Shown here in pieces: positions 53,096 to 61,226 of a stretch of DNA of 64,000 bases. Source of the stretch: Turneriella sp942492915 (GTDB lineage: Bacteria; Spirochaetota; Leptospiria; Turneriellales; Turneriellaceae). Under the pieces are notes generated by a model. The model saw only the letters and a program-made list of their open reading frames with translations, made no database searches and was not told the origin of the DNA. Every line of letters begins with the position of its first letter. Position 1 is the stretch's first letter. The position numbers were made by a program, and so were the translations under genes. The DNA lies in assembly GCA_942492915.1 (NCBI GenBank), contig OW818662.1:496001-560000 (forward strand), in the 5' to 3' direction.

Positions 53096-53287
53096 TTACG
53101 AATGTAGATTTAGAAATTCAAGATACGCTTTCACGTCCGCCGTCAACCAGGTTGCATAATCTCTGGGATGCTGTCTTTTGAATTCCTCCAAGAGTTGATT
53201 GCGTTCCATGTTAGACATGCGTTTCAATACCGCGAGGAACGCATCAGGCAATGTTTTACTTAGGCTTGCAGATTCTCTGGCTGTCAT
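53096..53287 (-). CDS. small-domain partner of the SIR2 protein
   Basis: The 63-residue protein reads ...SLSKTLPDAFLAVLKRM, then ERNQLLEEF and WLTADVKAYLEFL. It aligns along its length with the protein at 58521-58706 and with the N-terminal half of 39877-40269. Each is followed by a different effector gene, pointing to a shared regulatory, antitoxin or adaptor function. Confidence 0.68.
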   Translation of the reverse strand: MTARESASLSKTLPDAFLAVLKRMSNMERNQLLEEFKRQHPRDYATWLTADVKAYLEFLNLHS

Positions 53288-53608
53288 ATGTATTCGGCTC
53301 CACTCAAAACTGAGGAAGGCTCCGAAAATATGAGATTATTGCTGATGTTGCCTAGTATAATTTGGATATTTATGGGTCTTGCCAATCGGGCTCCAGGGAA
53401 CCGACGTAACACCTTTCCAGAATGGCACTTAGGTCACTAGAAATGTGACATAATCTTTGACGTTGAATCCTATATCTGTTACTTTGCTCAGTGTGAATCC
53501 CCAGATTCGAAGCCTATTGGCATTTCATTCGATGAGCCAAACTAATCAATTGGATTGTACCTGCTCAAAGGGATATTGGCAAGGCCCCGCTAAAGAGGGG
53601 ATTGAGCT
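53288..53608. other. spacer between divergent modules
   Basis: ATGTGACATAATC at 53443-53455 resembles ATGTGACATACT before the motif at 40365, and a weak TATATC follows. No gene or terminator is evident. GAGGGG near the right end is the next gene's ribosome site. Confidence 0.35.
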
Positions 53609-55081
53609 ATGAATCTCCTTACAAATTTATTTCGACTCAACCTTCCGGAGATGACGCTAAGGATTGATAATTCTCCAGATTTCAAGATGGGCAGCATCGC
53701 AAAAGGTGAGCTCAGCCGTACGCTGAATTATCAAATTGCTCTCAAAATCGAAGGGGGTATAGGGGAGTCGTCCCATTACGGATATAGGTCCGGAAGCCCT
53801 GCTGGTACGGTCATTAAGGGTAGCACGATGCCATCCTACCGAGGTGAAACCAGTGCATCTGAGTACGTCTTCGAACACTGCCATTTTGAATCTTCCCATA
53901 CAAACTTTCCTCAGAATAAGGTCCAGGTTCAACTAGAGCCGCACAAGGTTCGCATGACTAGAAAAGAACAGACTAATGCGACCAAATACACTGTTATCTA
54001 TTTTCTGAATGGCATTGATTTCCCTGAGATGAATTATCATCACCGCATTAGAATCTATGAGAATTCTGTCGTTCGGGCTGAGTTCGAATCCAGGTCATTG
54101 TTTGAATACGCTGATGATTCTCCTAGTTGGGTCAACGTGCAGCGCTTTGAAGTCTTTGGCCTTGAGGCGTACTTTGGGGCTACTCCGAAGGAGTATGCGA
54201 GCGAAACTAAGACTTCTTTTTTGATACTCAATGGAGATTGTACCCTGGAAGCCAACTCGATATTATCGGTCTCCAGGTTCTTGAGTTTTGTCTTCGGTAC
54301 GGAATTCGTAAGTTATGGTAATGCCAAGCTGGATGCTCATTTATGGCCTAATTCCGTTGAATATGTCAATATCTCGGGCAGCATGTACAGTGATATTGAA
54401 TTTGATCGTAGCGAGCCTATACTTCCGGTGGGAATCCAGGATGAGAGGACCCGTGATAATCTTTGGGAAGCCTTTTCAGACATTTTGAATAACTTTCTAC
54501 AGCTGGAATCAGTCTACAATATGAACATGGTCACCTGGTACATTATTCAGTCTAATAGACTACCGTTAGAGTTACGTGTGCAACCTTTAGCTGCAGCATT
54601 CGATTCGGTAATGACAATTTGGTTTGAGCAGAATCAAGGTTCAGGTAAACCTAAGTACATGTCTGATTCGGAGTTTGAATCGTTAACATCTGAGCTAGTG
54701 CAAGAGTTTACTACACGTTTGAATGGGAACCAGCATAAGGAAGTAATCCTCAACAAGTTTAAGAGCTTAAACGAAATGGGGTATGTTCAGCAGGCCAAGC
54801 AGTTTCTGGCTGGAATAGGAATTGAGCCATCACGTGATGAACTGGAAATCCTCAGATTCAGACACAAAATTGTTCATGGAAGTGCCAAGCTCATTGATTC
54901 AGAAGATGGATATCGGCTCTCAAATGGCTTTCGGACATTGCTCGTTAGAAGCCTTTTGAAACTGTTCGGCCACAAAGGGAGCTACCTTGATTACGCTTCT
55001 TTAGGATTTCCAGTTAGAGGATTGGACGAAAGCATTCAGGTAAGCAAACAGGGGCGGCCCGAAGCTGCAAACATTAGGTGA
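53609..55081 (+). CDS. HEPN (Apea-like) domain protein
   Basis: The 490-residue protein has a long beta-rich N-terminal region and a helical C-terminal domain with LRFRHKIVHGSA: R418-x4-H423, the RNase motif of HEPN domains, in the place used by Apea-like HEPN proteins. RNA cleavage on infection is a family-based inference. It is followed 40 bp later by a membrane protein gene. Confidence 0.65.
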   Translation: MNLLTNLFRLNLPEMTLRIDNSPDFKMGSIAKGELSRTLNYQIALKIEGGIGESSHYGYRSGSPAGTVIKGSTMPSYRGETSASEYVFEHCHFESSHTNFPQNKVQVQLEPHKVRMTRKEQTNATKYTVIYFLNGIDFPEMNYHHRIRIYENSVVRAEFESRSLFEYADDSPSWVNVQRFEVFGLEAYFGATPKEYASETKTSFLILNGDCTLEANSILSVSRFLSFVFGTEFVSYGNAKLDAHLWPNSVEYVNISGSMYSDIEFDRSEPILPVGIQDERTRDNLWEAFSDILNNFLQLESVYNMNMVTWYIIQSNRLPLELRVQPLAAAFDSVMTIWFEQNQGSGKPKYMSDSEFESLTSELVQEFTTRLNGNQHKEVILNKFKSLNEMGYVQQAKQFLAGIGIEPSRDELEILRFRHKIVHGSAKLIDSEDGYRLSNGFRTLLVRSLLKLFGHKGSYLDYASLGFPVRGLDESIQVSKQGRPEAANIR

Positions 55082-55121
55082 GTGCCGCATCCAATATTAT
55101 CGCAATTGACAATGGGGAAAT

Positions 55122-56312
55122 ATGTCAGAATCCTTGATAACAAACACACGACAAATTGAGCGTTTATCCCACATTCAACAACGGATAACGAACGCAGCGG
55201 CATTATCACAGGCTCGAGGGATAACTACCTGGGTAATAGTTGGGGTAATTGGAGTATTATTCCAAGTTTACATCAAGCCTGAATTGGGAGATTCACCTAG
55301 AAATTGGCTTAGGCAAGCAGAGAATGGGTTTGCATTCACCAGCTTCATCCTTATTGGATTGTGTATTTTTGGAGTTCTAAATGAATTACTACGAAGTCGA
55401 AAATCTCTTGCGTTGATTCTCCCTCCAAATCAGCTTACCCTACACTTTTCGATCAATTCACTCACTGCAATCTTGGCGTTAATGCAAATATTGTTCATCG
55501 TTATTGGCTGGGGATTGGGCACCGAAACTCCAAAGGGTTGGCTGATCGGCGCAATGACAGCCTCTACGTTAATAATTTACGCGCATTTCCGTAGCAATCG
55601 CAGGAAAGATGAAGAAGAGGTGTTTCCAGGCCTACATCCTTATTCGCTAAAGTACATTTACCGGAGAATTGGAATTTTGCGGAAATGGCCTCTTGTTTTG
55701 TTCGTATTTGTGGTCGTTAGTCTGATATTCTTTCCCCACATCATGGTTGACATCTACTGGCTGAGTTCCGCTGACACTTCCCTGGATACCGTGGTGAAGA
55801 GCCCGCTCACCCTTTATTTCATTGGAGTCGTGGGATTGATAACGTATATTCTGATTCGTGAGGAAGCTTTCCGGGAAATTCGGTCACTTAAATCATTGGA
55901 AAGGATTATTGCAAATCAACCAAATATGACGGATGTTCAATATGGATTTATGCTCCGTGCAACACATAGTCCTGTTTCCAGCATCATCTATACTGAAGTA
56001 TTGGATGGTTACCTTGCACTGAGCTATACGTATATTGAGACTGAGTATGTTCGCGTGCGGGAACAACTGCCAAAGGTTCTTACTAATGGTCCAGTTTCCG
56101 AATTGACATTTGGGTTGCAAGACCTTGCCCGAGATTTCAATCTCCAAGCATTTGTCTATTTGGAAATCAGCAAACCATTGGTTCTTTGGATTGATAAATA
56201 CCTGGGTAAAGGCGCAGAGGAATCCTGGAGTAACTTACTGGGAAAGGAAAATCGGCGAACCACGGGTATTGAAAACATGGTCAAATCCCTCTTTAAACCT
56301 CAGGTGAATTGA
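55122..56312 (+). CDS. multi-pass membrane protein paired with a HEPN protein
   Basis: The 396-residue protein has about six hydrophobic segments (near 35-50, 70-88, 110-130, 142-152, 190-208 and 228-245) and a large soluble C-terminal half. No family recognised. Same strand and short spacing to the HEPN gene suggest a two-gene system with an RNase and a membrane component. Confidence 0.6.
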   Translation: MSESLITNTRQIERLSHIQQRITNAAALSQARGITTWVIVGVIGVLFQVYIKPELGDSPRNWLRQAENGFAFTSFILIGLCIFGVLNELLRSRKSLALILPPNQLTLHFSINSLTAILALMQILFIVIGWGLGTETPKGWLIGAMTASTLIIYAHFRSNRRKDEEEVFPGLHPYSLKYIYRRIGILRKWPLVLFVFVVVSLIFFPHIMVDIYWLSSADTSLDTVVKSPLTLYFIGVVGLITYILIREEAFREIRSLKSLERIIANQPNMTDVQYGFMLRATHSPVSSIIYTEVLDGYLALSYTYIETEYVRVREQLPKVLTNGPVSELTFGLQDLARDFNLQAFVYLEISKPLVLWIDKYLGKGAEESWSNLLGKENRRTTGIENMVKSLFKPQVN

Positions 56313-57095
56313 TTACAGCACTTTATATTCTCAAACCTTAAAATGTGTTTGGACGCTCAAATAAAGTCCAACCTATGAGCGTTTCGCACTAGCACAGGTC
56401 TTATCTTGGTTTGCAGATATAAGGATTGTTCCGGTCCTTATGATGAAGCTCTGACCCTTTCCGTTGTGGGAGGTTCATACGGACATTATATACTGGTCAT
56501 TCGTATCCAGGTCTATTGTGACGTGCCCTCCAAGTTCCGGTGGCTTTGAACAATTAACGACCGAGCAAGCTGCTCGTCTCTTCGTTGTAAATATCATCCA
56601 ATGGTTGATCCAGGAGCCGCAGTTGCATTGCTTCTCACCCGTACCACCTTGATTGGTGACTGACATATTTACGGCTGCAGTACGGTGTAATTCAGGCATT
56701 CACTTTACAAACTTAGCTAATACCACGGGTCAACTATTTAGGCTAATTGTTTGATACCCAGCATTTGGCTAAGATGTATGATAAATGGAGACATTCAGGC
56801 TAGATAAATAGCCAATTAGCCTCTGTTTTGCTACCTTGAGCGCCTCATGTACACGCGCCAAGTTTATGATCCACTCATATAAAGAAAAGTTCATATATCG
56901 GCAATCTCGCTGATAAATCCCGAGAGTTAGCGGAGGGTCTTATTGTAGCGCCCCCCTAAATCACCGGACACCTTGTCCTGCTCCTAAGACTTAGGAGTAG
57001 TGCTATGAATAATGATGGTACTAACGTTAAGGTGGAGATAGTCACAAGCGGAGAGCAGCGAGCTCATCAGGTGAATTTTGTTGTGTGAAGTGAAG
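56313..57095. other. gene-poor spacer with remnants
   Basis: Near the left end, ACGCTCA (56352-56358) and TGAGCGT (56376-56382) form an inverted repeat, and a related TTGGAC/GTCCAA pair overlaps it. A zinc-binding HNH-like fragment occupies 56475-56699 on the minus strand. Nothing else between 56,700 and 57,095 is supported. Confidence 0.45.
56475..56699 (-). pseudogene. truncated zinc-binding HNH-like protein
   Basis: The frame reads CNCGSWINHW, then CSVVNCSKPPELGGHV and DTNDQYI before a premature stop. This cysteine pattern followed by GxHV and a YI strand matches small HNH-like proteins that normally continue into a second metal site. Here that end is missing, so it is a remnant. Confidence 0.5.
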
Positions 57096-58448
57096 CTACG
57101 ATAGCTTCATTGTTTCGACAAGTTTAACAATGTCGCCTTTTTCCTTAAAGTTTTTATGATTCAAAATCAGTGAATGAAATAACCGCCAAGCATTAACCAT
57201 GAACGTTTCCAATATAATTGAATTGGATTTATCTATTCCGTGATGCACATATGAGGACCGAATTTCGTACGCCTCATTGAAATTGCTGATTATTTCACGT
57301 CTCTCAGAGACATCCTGTGTTATGAGGAAAGCCATTCTTTCACGAAGGTTTTGCTGCAATGGTTCACTTCGATTGGCCAGCAACATTCTTTCCAGAGCGG
57401 GAAATATGTAAATCAGCTTATCGAACGGGTTTTCCTTGAGGTTATTTTGCGAATACAAGACAAGTGCTTCTAATAACTCCGCCTCAAACTTGCTTTTTTG
57501 CGGGTTTTGGATTATATTTATGATGTTCTGTAAGCCATCGGCAAACATTCTATCGATGAATGTCTCTTCCAATCCCCAGCCCAATGGGCTGGAATTAAGG
57601 GCCTTGGCTCCCCAGCTCAGGGCGTCACCTTTAGTTCCAATAAAGAATTTGAAATGTGGAATGGTTACGTACCCAAGTATATTAGAGTAACATACCAATC
57701 CCGGATGATGATTTGCGGGATGGAAAAACCTTAGAATAGCGAGAGTCTGTGACGTTAGCTCTAATGCTATTTCCTTTGCGCGGTCTGGTTCGGCTTCCAA
57801 TATGATATGCCCTGCAGTTAAACCTTGCAATTCCTGTCTATGTCCTTCAATCATCTCCGTAAGTTGTTCTTCGGGGATCCTTCTCCTGGCAATGGGACCA
57901 ACAAACCACTTATCAATGAGGTCTGAATTGATGGGACAAAATTCGATTTTATCAATGGTAAAGGGCCTTTCAATCTGCAGACCTTGTATTGGAATCCAAA
58001 CCTCGCATTCTTGAAGACTTGATTCGGCTTCTGCTAGAAAGAATTCGGTAAATTTCTTGGCCTTGTCATCTCTATAGGAATGTATTAGGTGCTGCCATAC
58101 AACCCTTTTAACAAATGAACGGCTCAAAAAGTTTGACACTTTCTTGTGAATCTTATCGCAAAAAACTTCAAAGGTAACATAAGAATCCGCGATTAAGCCG
58201 ACAAGATTGCTTTCGTGGGAAAAATATAAGGCTGTTTCTGTACCGAAAACATCAACTAAACTCATGGTCGGCTCACCAATTATTTCTTTGGAGCTAATAT
58301 GATCTTTAACATGGGGTTCCGGAAATTTAGTCTCACTGCGTTTCGGGAAATAATCATCAGGCAATATTCTTATAAGTTTACCAACTTCAATAAAATTCTT
58401 ATCAAAGCTCGCAAGAGCTTCAGGATGAATTTCTATCTTATTAGCCAT
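57096..58448 (-). CDS. HEPN (Apea-like) domain effector of the SOS-linked operon
   Basis: The 450-residue protein has a long N-terminal part of mixed structure and a C-terminal HEPN domain: FPALERMLL, LRERMAFLI and YEIRSSYVHHG, with R397-x4-H402 as the RNase site. It is the last gene of the run LexA-like, SRAP, small domain, HEPN. RNase activity is inferred. If transcribed with the repressor it would be induced by DNA damage. Confidence 0.68.
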   Translation of the reverse strand: MANKIEIHPEALASFDKNFIEVGKLIRILPDDYFPKRSETKFPEPHVKDHISSKEIIGEPTMSLVDVFGTETALYFSHESNLVGLIADSYVTFEVFCDKIHKKVSNFLSRSFVKRVVWQHLIHSYRDDKAKKFTEFFLAEAESSLQECEVWIPIQGLQIERPFTIDKIEFCPINSDLIDKWFVGPIARRRIPEEQLTEMIEGHRQELQGLTAGHIILEAEPDRAKEIALELTSQTLAILRFFHPANHHPGLVCYSNILGYVTIPHFKFFIGTKGDALSWGAKALNSSPLGWGLEETFIDRMFADGLQNIINIIQNPQKSKFEAELLEALVLYSQNNLKENPFDKLIYIFPALERMLLANRSEPLQQNLRERMAFLITQDVSERREIISNFNEAYEIRSSYVHHGIDKSNSIILETFMVNAWRLFHSLILNHKNFKEKGDIVKLVETMKLS

Positions 58449-58520
58449 GATGAAACTCTTGCATCAATTCATACAACAGTATTTACACATATTACGTGGA
58501 ATCTACTTGATCAAGCATCT

Positions 58521-58706
58521 TTAGAGTCCAAGGCTATCAAAATAAGCTTTTACGTCAGCAGTGAACCAATTCTTGAATTCTTTAGGATATCTGCTTTCGA
58601 ATTCCTTGAGTATCTGGTTTCTCTCCGCTGGTGGCATTCGCTTCAACAATGCCTCAAGAACATGGGGCAAGGTTGAGGACAGTGTACTGATATTCTCAAT
58701 GTCCAT
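58521..58706 (-). CDS. small-domain partner of the HEPN effector
   Basis: The 61-residue protein (MDIENISTLSSTLPHVLEAL...WFTADVKAYFDSL) belongs to the same family as 53096-53287 and the N-terminal half of 39877-40269. Its ATG directly follows the SRAP stop (TAAATG). It precedes the HEPN gene by 72 bp. Confidence 0.7.
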   Translation of the reverse strand: MDIENISTLSSTLPHVLEALLKRMPPAERNQILKEFESRYPKEFKNWFTADVKAYFDSLGL

Positions 58707-59525
58707 TTACTTGGTTCTCTTGGTCTTAGAGGGCTTCTTTGGCTGCTGGTACCGGGTTTCTGTGGGTTCTGGATAGTATTCCGTCTTTACTTCATAGGGA
58801 TCGGCAGGAGTACCCGCTACTGGCGGTTCTCCGGTCTTGTCATTGCCCACCTTACTTAATGGCTGGACTTTGATTTCCGCTTCAGCATAAGTTCTGATAC
58901 AGCCGGCAATTTCCTGCGGGTCTTTGATTTCCGGATTGAGCCATTTGGATAGTTGATCATGATCCAAGATGACTGGCTGAGTACCTGGAGGTTCGTCATT
59001 ATTGAGCTTTTGCATTAATCGATTTCCGTGCTGGGTAATCATGGCCACAGTGAGCACTTTCTCTTCGCGGTTGCTGCGAATTGGTTCGTATTGATAGACG
59101 CCAGCAAAGAGCATCAACTTTCCATTTGCTTTTTGAATCTTCCAAGGGAGTTTCGTGCCATCATCTCTGCGCTGCCAATCATAGAAGAATGTTGCCGGAA
59201 TCAGGCATCGCCTCTCTGTGAAGTCCTTCTTCCACGTGTTCTTGTGTGGGTTCAGAATTGTTTCCAGATTTGCGTTGTGTATCTGTCCATAGGGTCGCCA
59301 CAGTGGTTCCCATCCCCATCGCATCGGCACCAACACTGGAGATTTCTCCTTTTCAGAATATGCTATCGTTGCGATAGTCTGTGTCGGTGCAATATTCGTT
59401 CTGCCAGCGTATTCGGATAATTCTTTTTCGAATGCTTCTTGCAATTTAGTAGAGTATCCAAGTTCGGCAATAGCTTCAGCCCAATCTTCGGTTGATGGAT
59501 AAATGAATCCAAAACGACCGCACAT
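58707..59525 (-). CDS. SRAP (YedK/HMCES-like) protein, variant active site
   Basis: The 272-residue protein begins MCGRFGF, so Cys2 can become the N-terminal nucleophile that links to abasic sites in ssDNA. HNANLETI near 83-90 is the conserved asparagine region. The family's YEW glutamate appears as D116 in FFYDWQ, and the usual HxRMP histidine region reads KLNNDEPPGTQPVIL without histidine, so crosslinking or reversal may differ. A 50-residue disordered basic tail follows. It is 39 bp downstream of the LexA-like gene; SRAP proteins are often SOS-linked. Confidence 0.85.
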   Translation of the reverse strand: MCGRFGFIYPSTEDWAEAIAELGYSTKLQEAFEKELSEYAGRTNIAPTQTIATIAYSEKEKSPVLVPMRWGWEPLWRPYGQIHNANLETILNPHKNTWKKDFTERRCLIPATFFYDWQRRDDGTKLPWKIQKANGKLMLFAGVYQYEPIRSNREEKVLTVAMITQHGNRLMQKLNNDEPPGTQPVILDHDQLSKWLNPEIKDPQEIAGCIRTYAEAEIKVQPLSKVGNDKTGEPPVAGTPADPYEVKTEYYPEPTETRYQQPKKPSKTKRTK

Positions 59526-59564
59526 AGTGTCTCTGCGTTTAATTCCTCTAAAATCGCAAGTAAT

Positions 59565-60200
59565 TTAGGCAGGCGGTCTCAGAAGACTTATGAAGGGCCC
59601 AATCAGTTCTACATCTCTACTTGCATTGAGGGGAATTGGTTGGTAGTTTGGGTTTGCCGGCACCAACCAAGCTTGCTTGTCTTTCTTATGGAAGTACTTG
59701 AGAGTCGCGTCACCGTCAATTCGGAATGCCGCGATATCACCATGCTTGAGTGCTGCAGGGTTCTCTTGTTTTTCGATGATGCAAATATCTCCGTCTAGTA
59801 TTCCTGCACCGATCATGGAATCGCCTGATATCTTCAATGCGAAATATGGCCGTTTCTTCGGTAGCATGAACGTTGGTACCAAGAATCCTCCATCATTGAT
59901 TTCTTCAGAATTACGGTTAAACCCTGCTGCGATTGTACCCAGGAATGGAATCGTTTGAAACCCATCATTCTTATCCGGGCTGTAGGGTTGTACTGTGGCT
60001 GATTTCCGAAAGAAGAAATTGGCATCCAATTCGAATGCTGCGATTAATTGAGAAATCCAGTATATTGGTACGTTCTTCGTTCTGCCTTGAAACACTTCTG
60101 TTACAGCTTGTTTCGATACACCACATATTTTGGCGATTTCATCGTTAGTTAGGTCTTTCTGCCGTTTCAGCTCTAAGAGTCGCGCTACTGCTATGTCCAT
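59565..60200 (-). CDS. LexA/CI-like repressor (XRE helix-turn-helix plus S24 domain)
   Basis: The 211-residue protein has a Cro/CI-type HTH (residues 7-62, LTNDEIAKICGVSKQAVTEV) and a self-cleaving S24 domain: probable cleavage at A92-G93 in GTIAAGF, S128 in ISGDSM and K168 in ATLKYF. It is a different architecture from the winged-helix repressor at 12303. It faces the second PolB cassette with two 17-bp palindromes between, and heads an operon with SRAP, the small domain and a HEPN gene. Confidence 0.85.
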   Translation of the reverse strand: MDIAVARLLELKRQKDLTNDEIAKICGVSKQAVTEVFQGRTKNVPIYWISQLIAAFELDANFFFRKSATVQPYSPDKNDGFQTIPFLGTIAAGFNRNSEEINDGGFLVPTFMLPKKRPYFALKISGDSMIGAGILDGDICIIEKQENPAALKHGDIAAFRIDGDATLKYFHKKDKQAWLVPANPNYQPIPLNASRDVELIGPFISLLRPPA

Positions 60201-60240
60201 TTGTTCCTCTCAAGTATGCTCAAATTCGCACCAACACATA

Positions 60241-60257
60241 GTACAGCAATGCTGTAC
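60241..60257. promoter_or_regulatory. operator palindrome O1
   Basis: GTACAGCAATGCTGTAC is a perfect 8+1+8 palindrome. It lies between the divergent repressor and the second PolB cassette, 40 bp from the repressor start. Confidence 0.75.
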
Positions 60258-60269
60258 ATATGCTTGACT

Positions 60270-60286
60270 GTACAGTGAAGCTGTAC
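60270..60286. promoter_or_regulatory. operator palindrome O2
   Basis: GTACAGTGAAGCTGTAC has the same GTACAG...CTGTAC arms as O1, starting 29 bp later. TTGACT just before it could be a -35 box with the operator filling the spacer. The CTGTAC arms resemble LexA-type operators. Confidence 0.7.
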
Positions 60287-60307
60287 GGACTTGCTGCGTC
60301 AACGATT

Positions 60308-61033
60308 ATGTGGTTACAAAGGCACCAAAATCAAGAGCTTCGGCCAACCATAAAAGATGCCGTATTGAGCTGGCCAGCTGCTACTGTGGGTGTGTTGTCT
60401 GGGGATTCGAGGGCATTCTCCTTAAGCCATAGCTGGATGATCAGACATTATTTGACCGGCAAGCGCGTCAGAATCATCGATTGTGCGGTTCGTTTCGATA
60501 GCAATTATCTCGTAGATGAGCTTCTGAGACTTGATGAGCCAGTAGATTCAGCCCTCTTGGCTGTTGATATTCGCAGAGCCTTTACTCCGTACCAAATTCT
60601 GGAAGCGATCACCGATATAGCGATGAATGGCAACAAAGAACACGAAGTGTATTACATTCTAGCGCCATTCAAACAGTTCTTTGATGGTGATGTAGCTACC
60701 GATGAAGCGACGTATCTGCTTCATATGTTGAACGAAAGATTGTCGGGCTTAAGTCGGGCTGGTTGGCCTGTCATTGTTGTTGAGCGAGCCGACTATGAGC
60801 ATGTTGCATTTAACCAAGCCTACCGGCAATTGCAAGGCCTCGCGAAGCCTTTGTGGCAGATTCTAAAGATACAAGGCCCAGCGGGCATCACCTCAGTATT
60901 GAGGACTTCAATTGTAGGAGAAATCAATGGGACGCACAGTCGCACCTTACAGCATCCAAATGGAAATGGTAGAGCATCGCTTCACCAAGTTTCGTCGGGC
61001 ATTGCGGAAAGAAGACCAAGTATTGGCAGATGA
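60308..61033 (+). CDS. RecA/ImuA-like protein without Walker A, second copy
   Basis: The 241-residue protein is a clear paralogue of 13022-13771: IIDCAVRFDSNYLVDELL, VDIRRAFTPYQILEAI and YYILAPFKQFFDGDVATDEA. The P-loop position reads VGVLSGDSRAFSLSHSW, again without GK(T/S). I chose ATG 60308 because the earlier start at 60260 would place operator O2 inside the gene. Its last 107 bases overlap the next gene, where the tail no longer matches the first copy. Confidence 0.6.
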   Translation: MWLQRHQNQELRPTIKDAVLSWPAATVGVLSGDSRAFSLSHSWMIRHYLTGKRVRIIDCAVRFDSNYLVDELLRLDEPVDSALLAVDIRRAFTPYQILEAITDIAMNGNKEHEVYYILAPFKQFFDGDVATDEATYLLHMLNERLSGLSRAGWPVIVVERADYEHVAFNQAYRQLQGLAKPLWQILKIQGPAGITSVLRTSIVGEINGTHSRTLQHPNGNGRASLHQVSSGIAERRPSIGR

Positions 61034-61226
61034 TTTATTTCGGTATGCGAAATATCATGTGCAAGCCGGAGTCCTGGCTGCCAACCCGAATCCTGCGGAT
61101 TCGATGCTCTTCGCTATGTTGCTGGAACAACAGCGCAAGATTCGAGAGCTCGAGAATCAACTCAGGATGTTGATGCCTAGCGAGCAGGGACAAGCGGCAG
61201 ATGGAAATCCGAGGGTACCTGTTTGA
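60927..61226 (+). CDS. MGRT-type small protein, second copy
   Basis: The 99-residue protein (MGRTVAPYSIQMEMVEHRFT...) is a paralogue of 14027-14305. GTAGGAG lies before its ATG inside the RecA-like frame, and its own end overlaps polB by 26 bp. It has a longer C-terminal tail than copy 1. Confidence 0.72.
   Translation: MGRTVAPYSIQMEMVEHRFTKFRRALRKEDQVLADDLFRYAKYHVQAGVLAANPNPADSMLFAMLLEQQRKIRELENQLRMLMPSEQGQAADGNPRVPV

Noticed and set aside
56464..56652. Plus-strand 62-codon frame
   Set aside because: It lies antisense to the cysteine-rich HNH-like remnant, which has the more convincing protein pattern.
38300..57100. Integron cassette array
   Set aside because: The spacer repeats do not contain the standard RYYYAAC/GTTRRRY cores and no integron integrase is in the window; kept only as a dispersed repeat.
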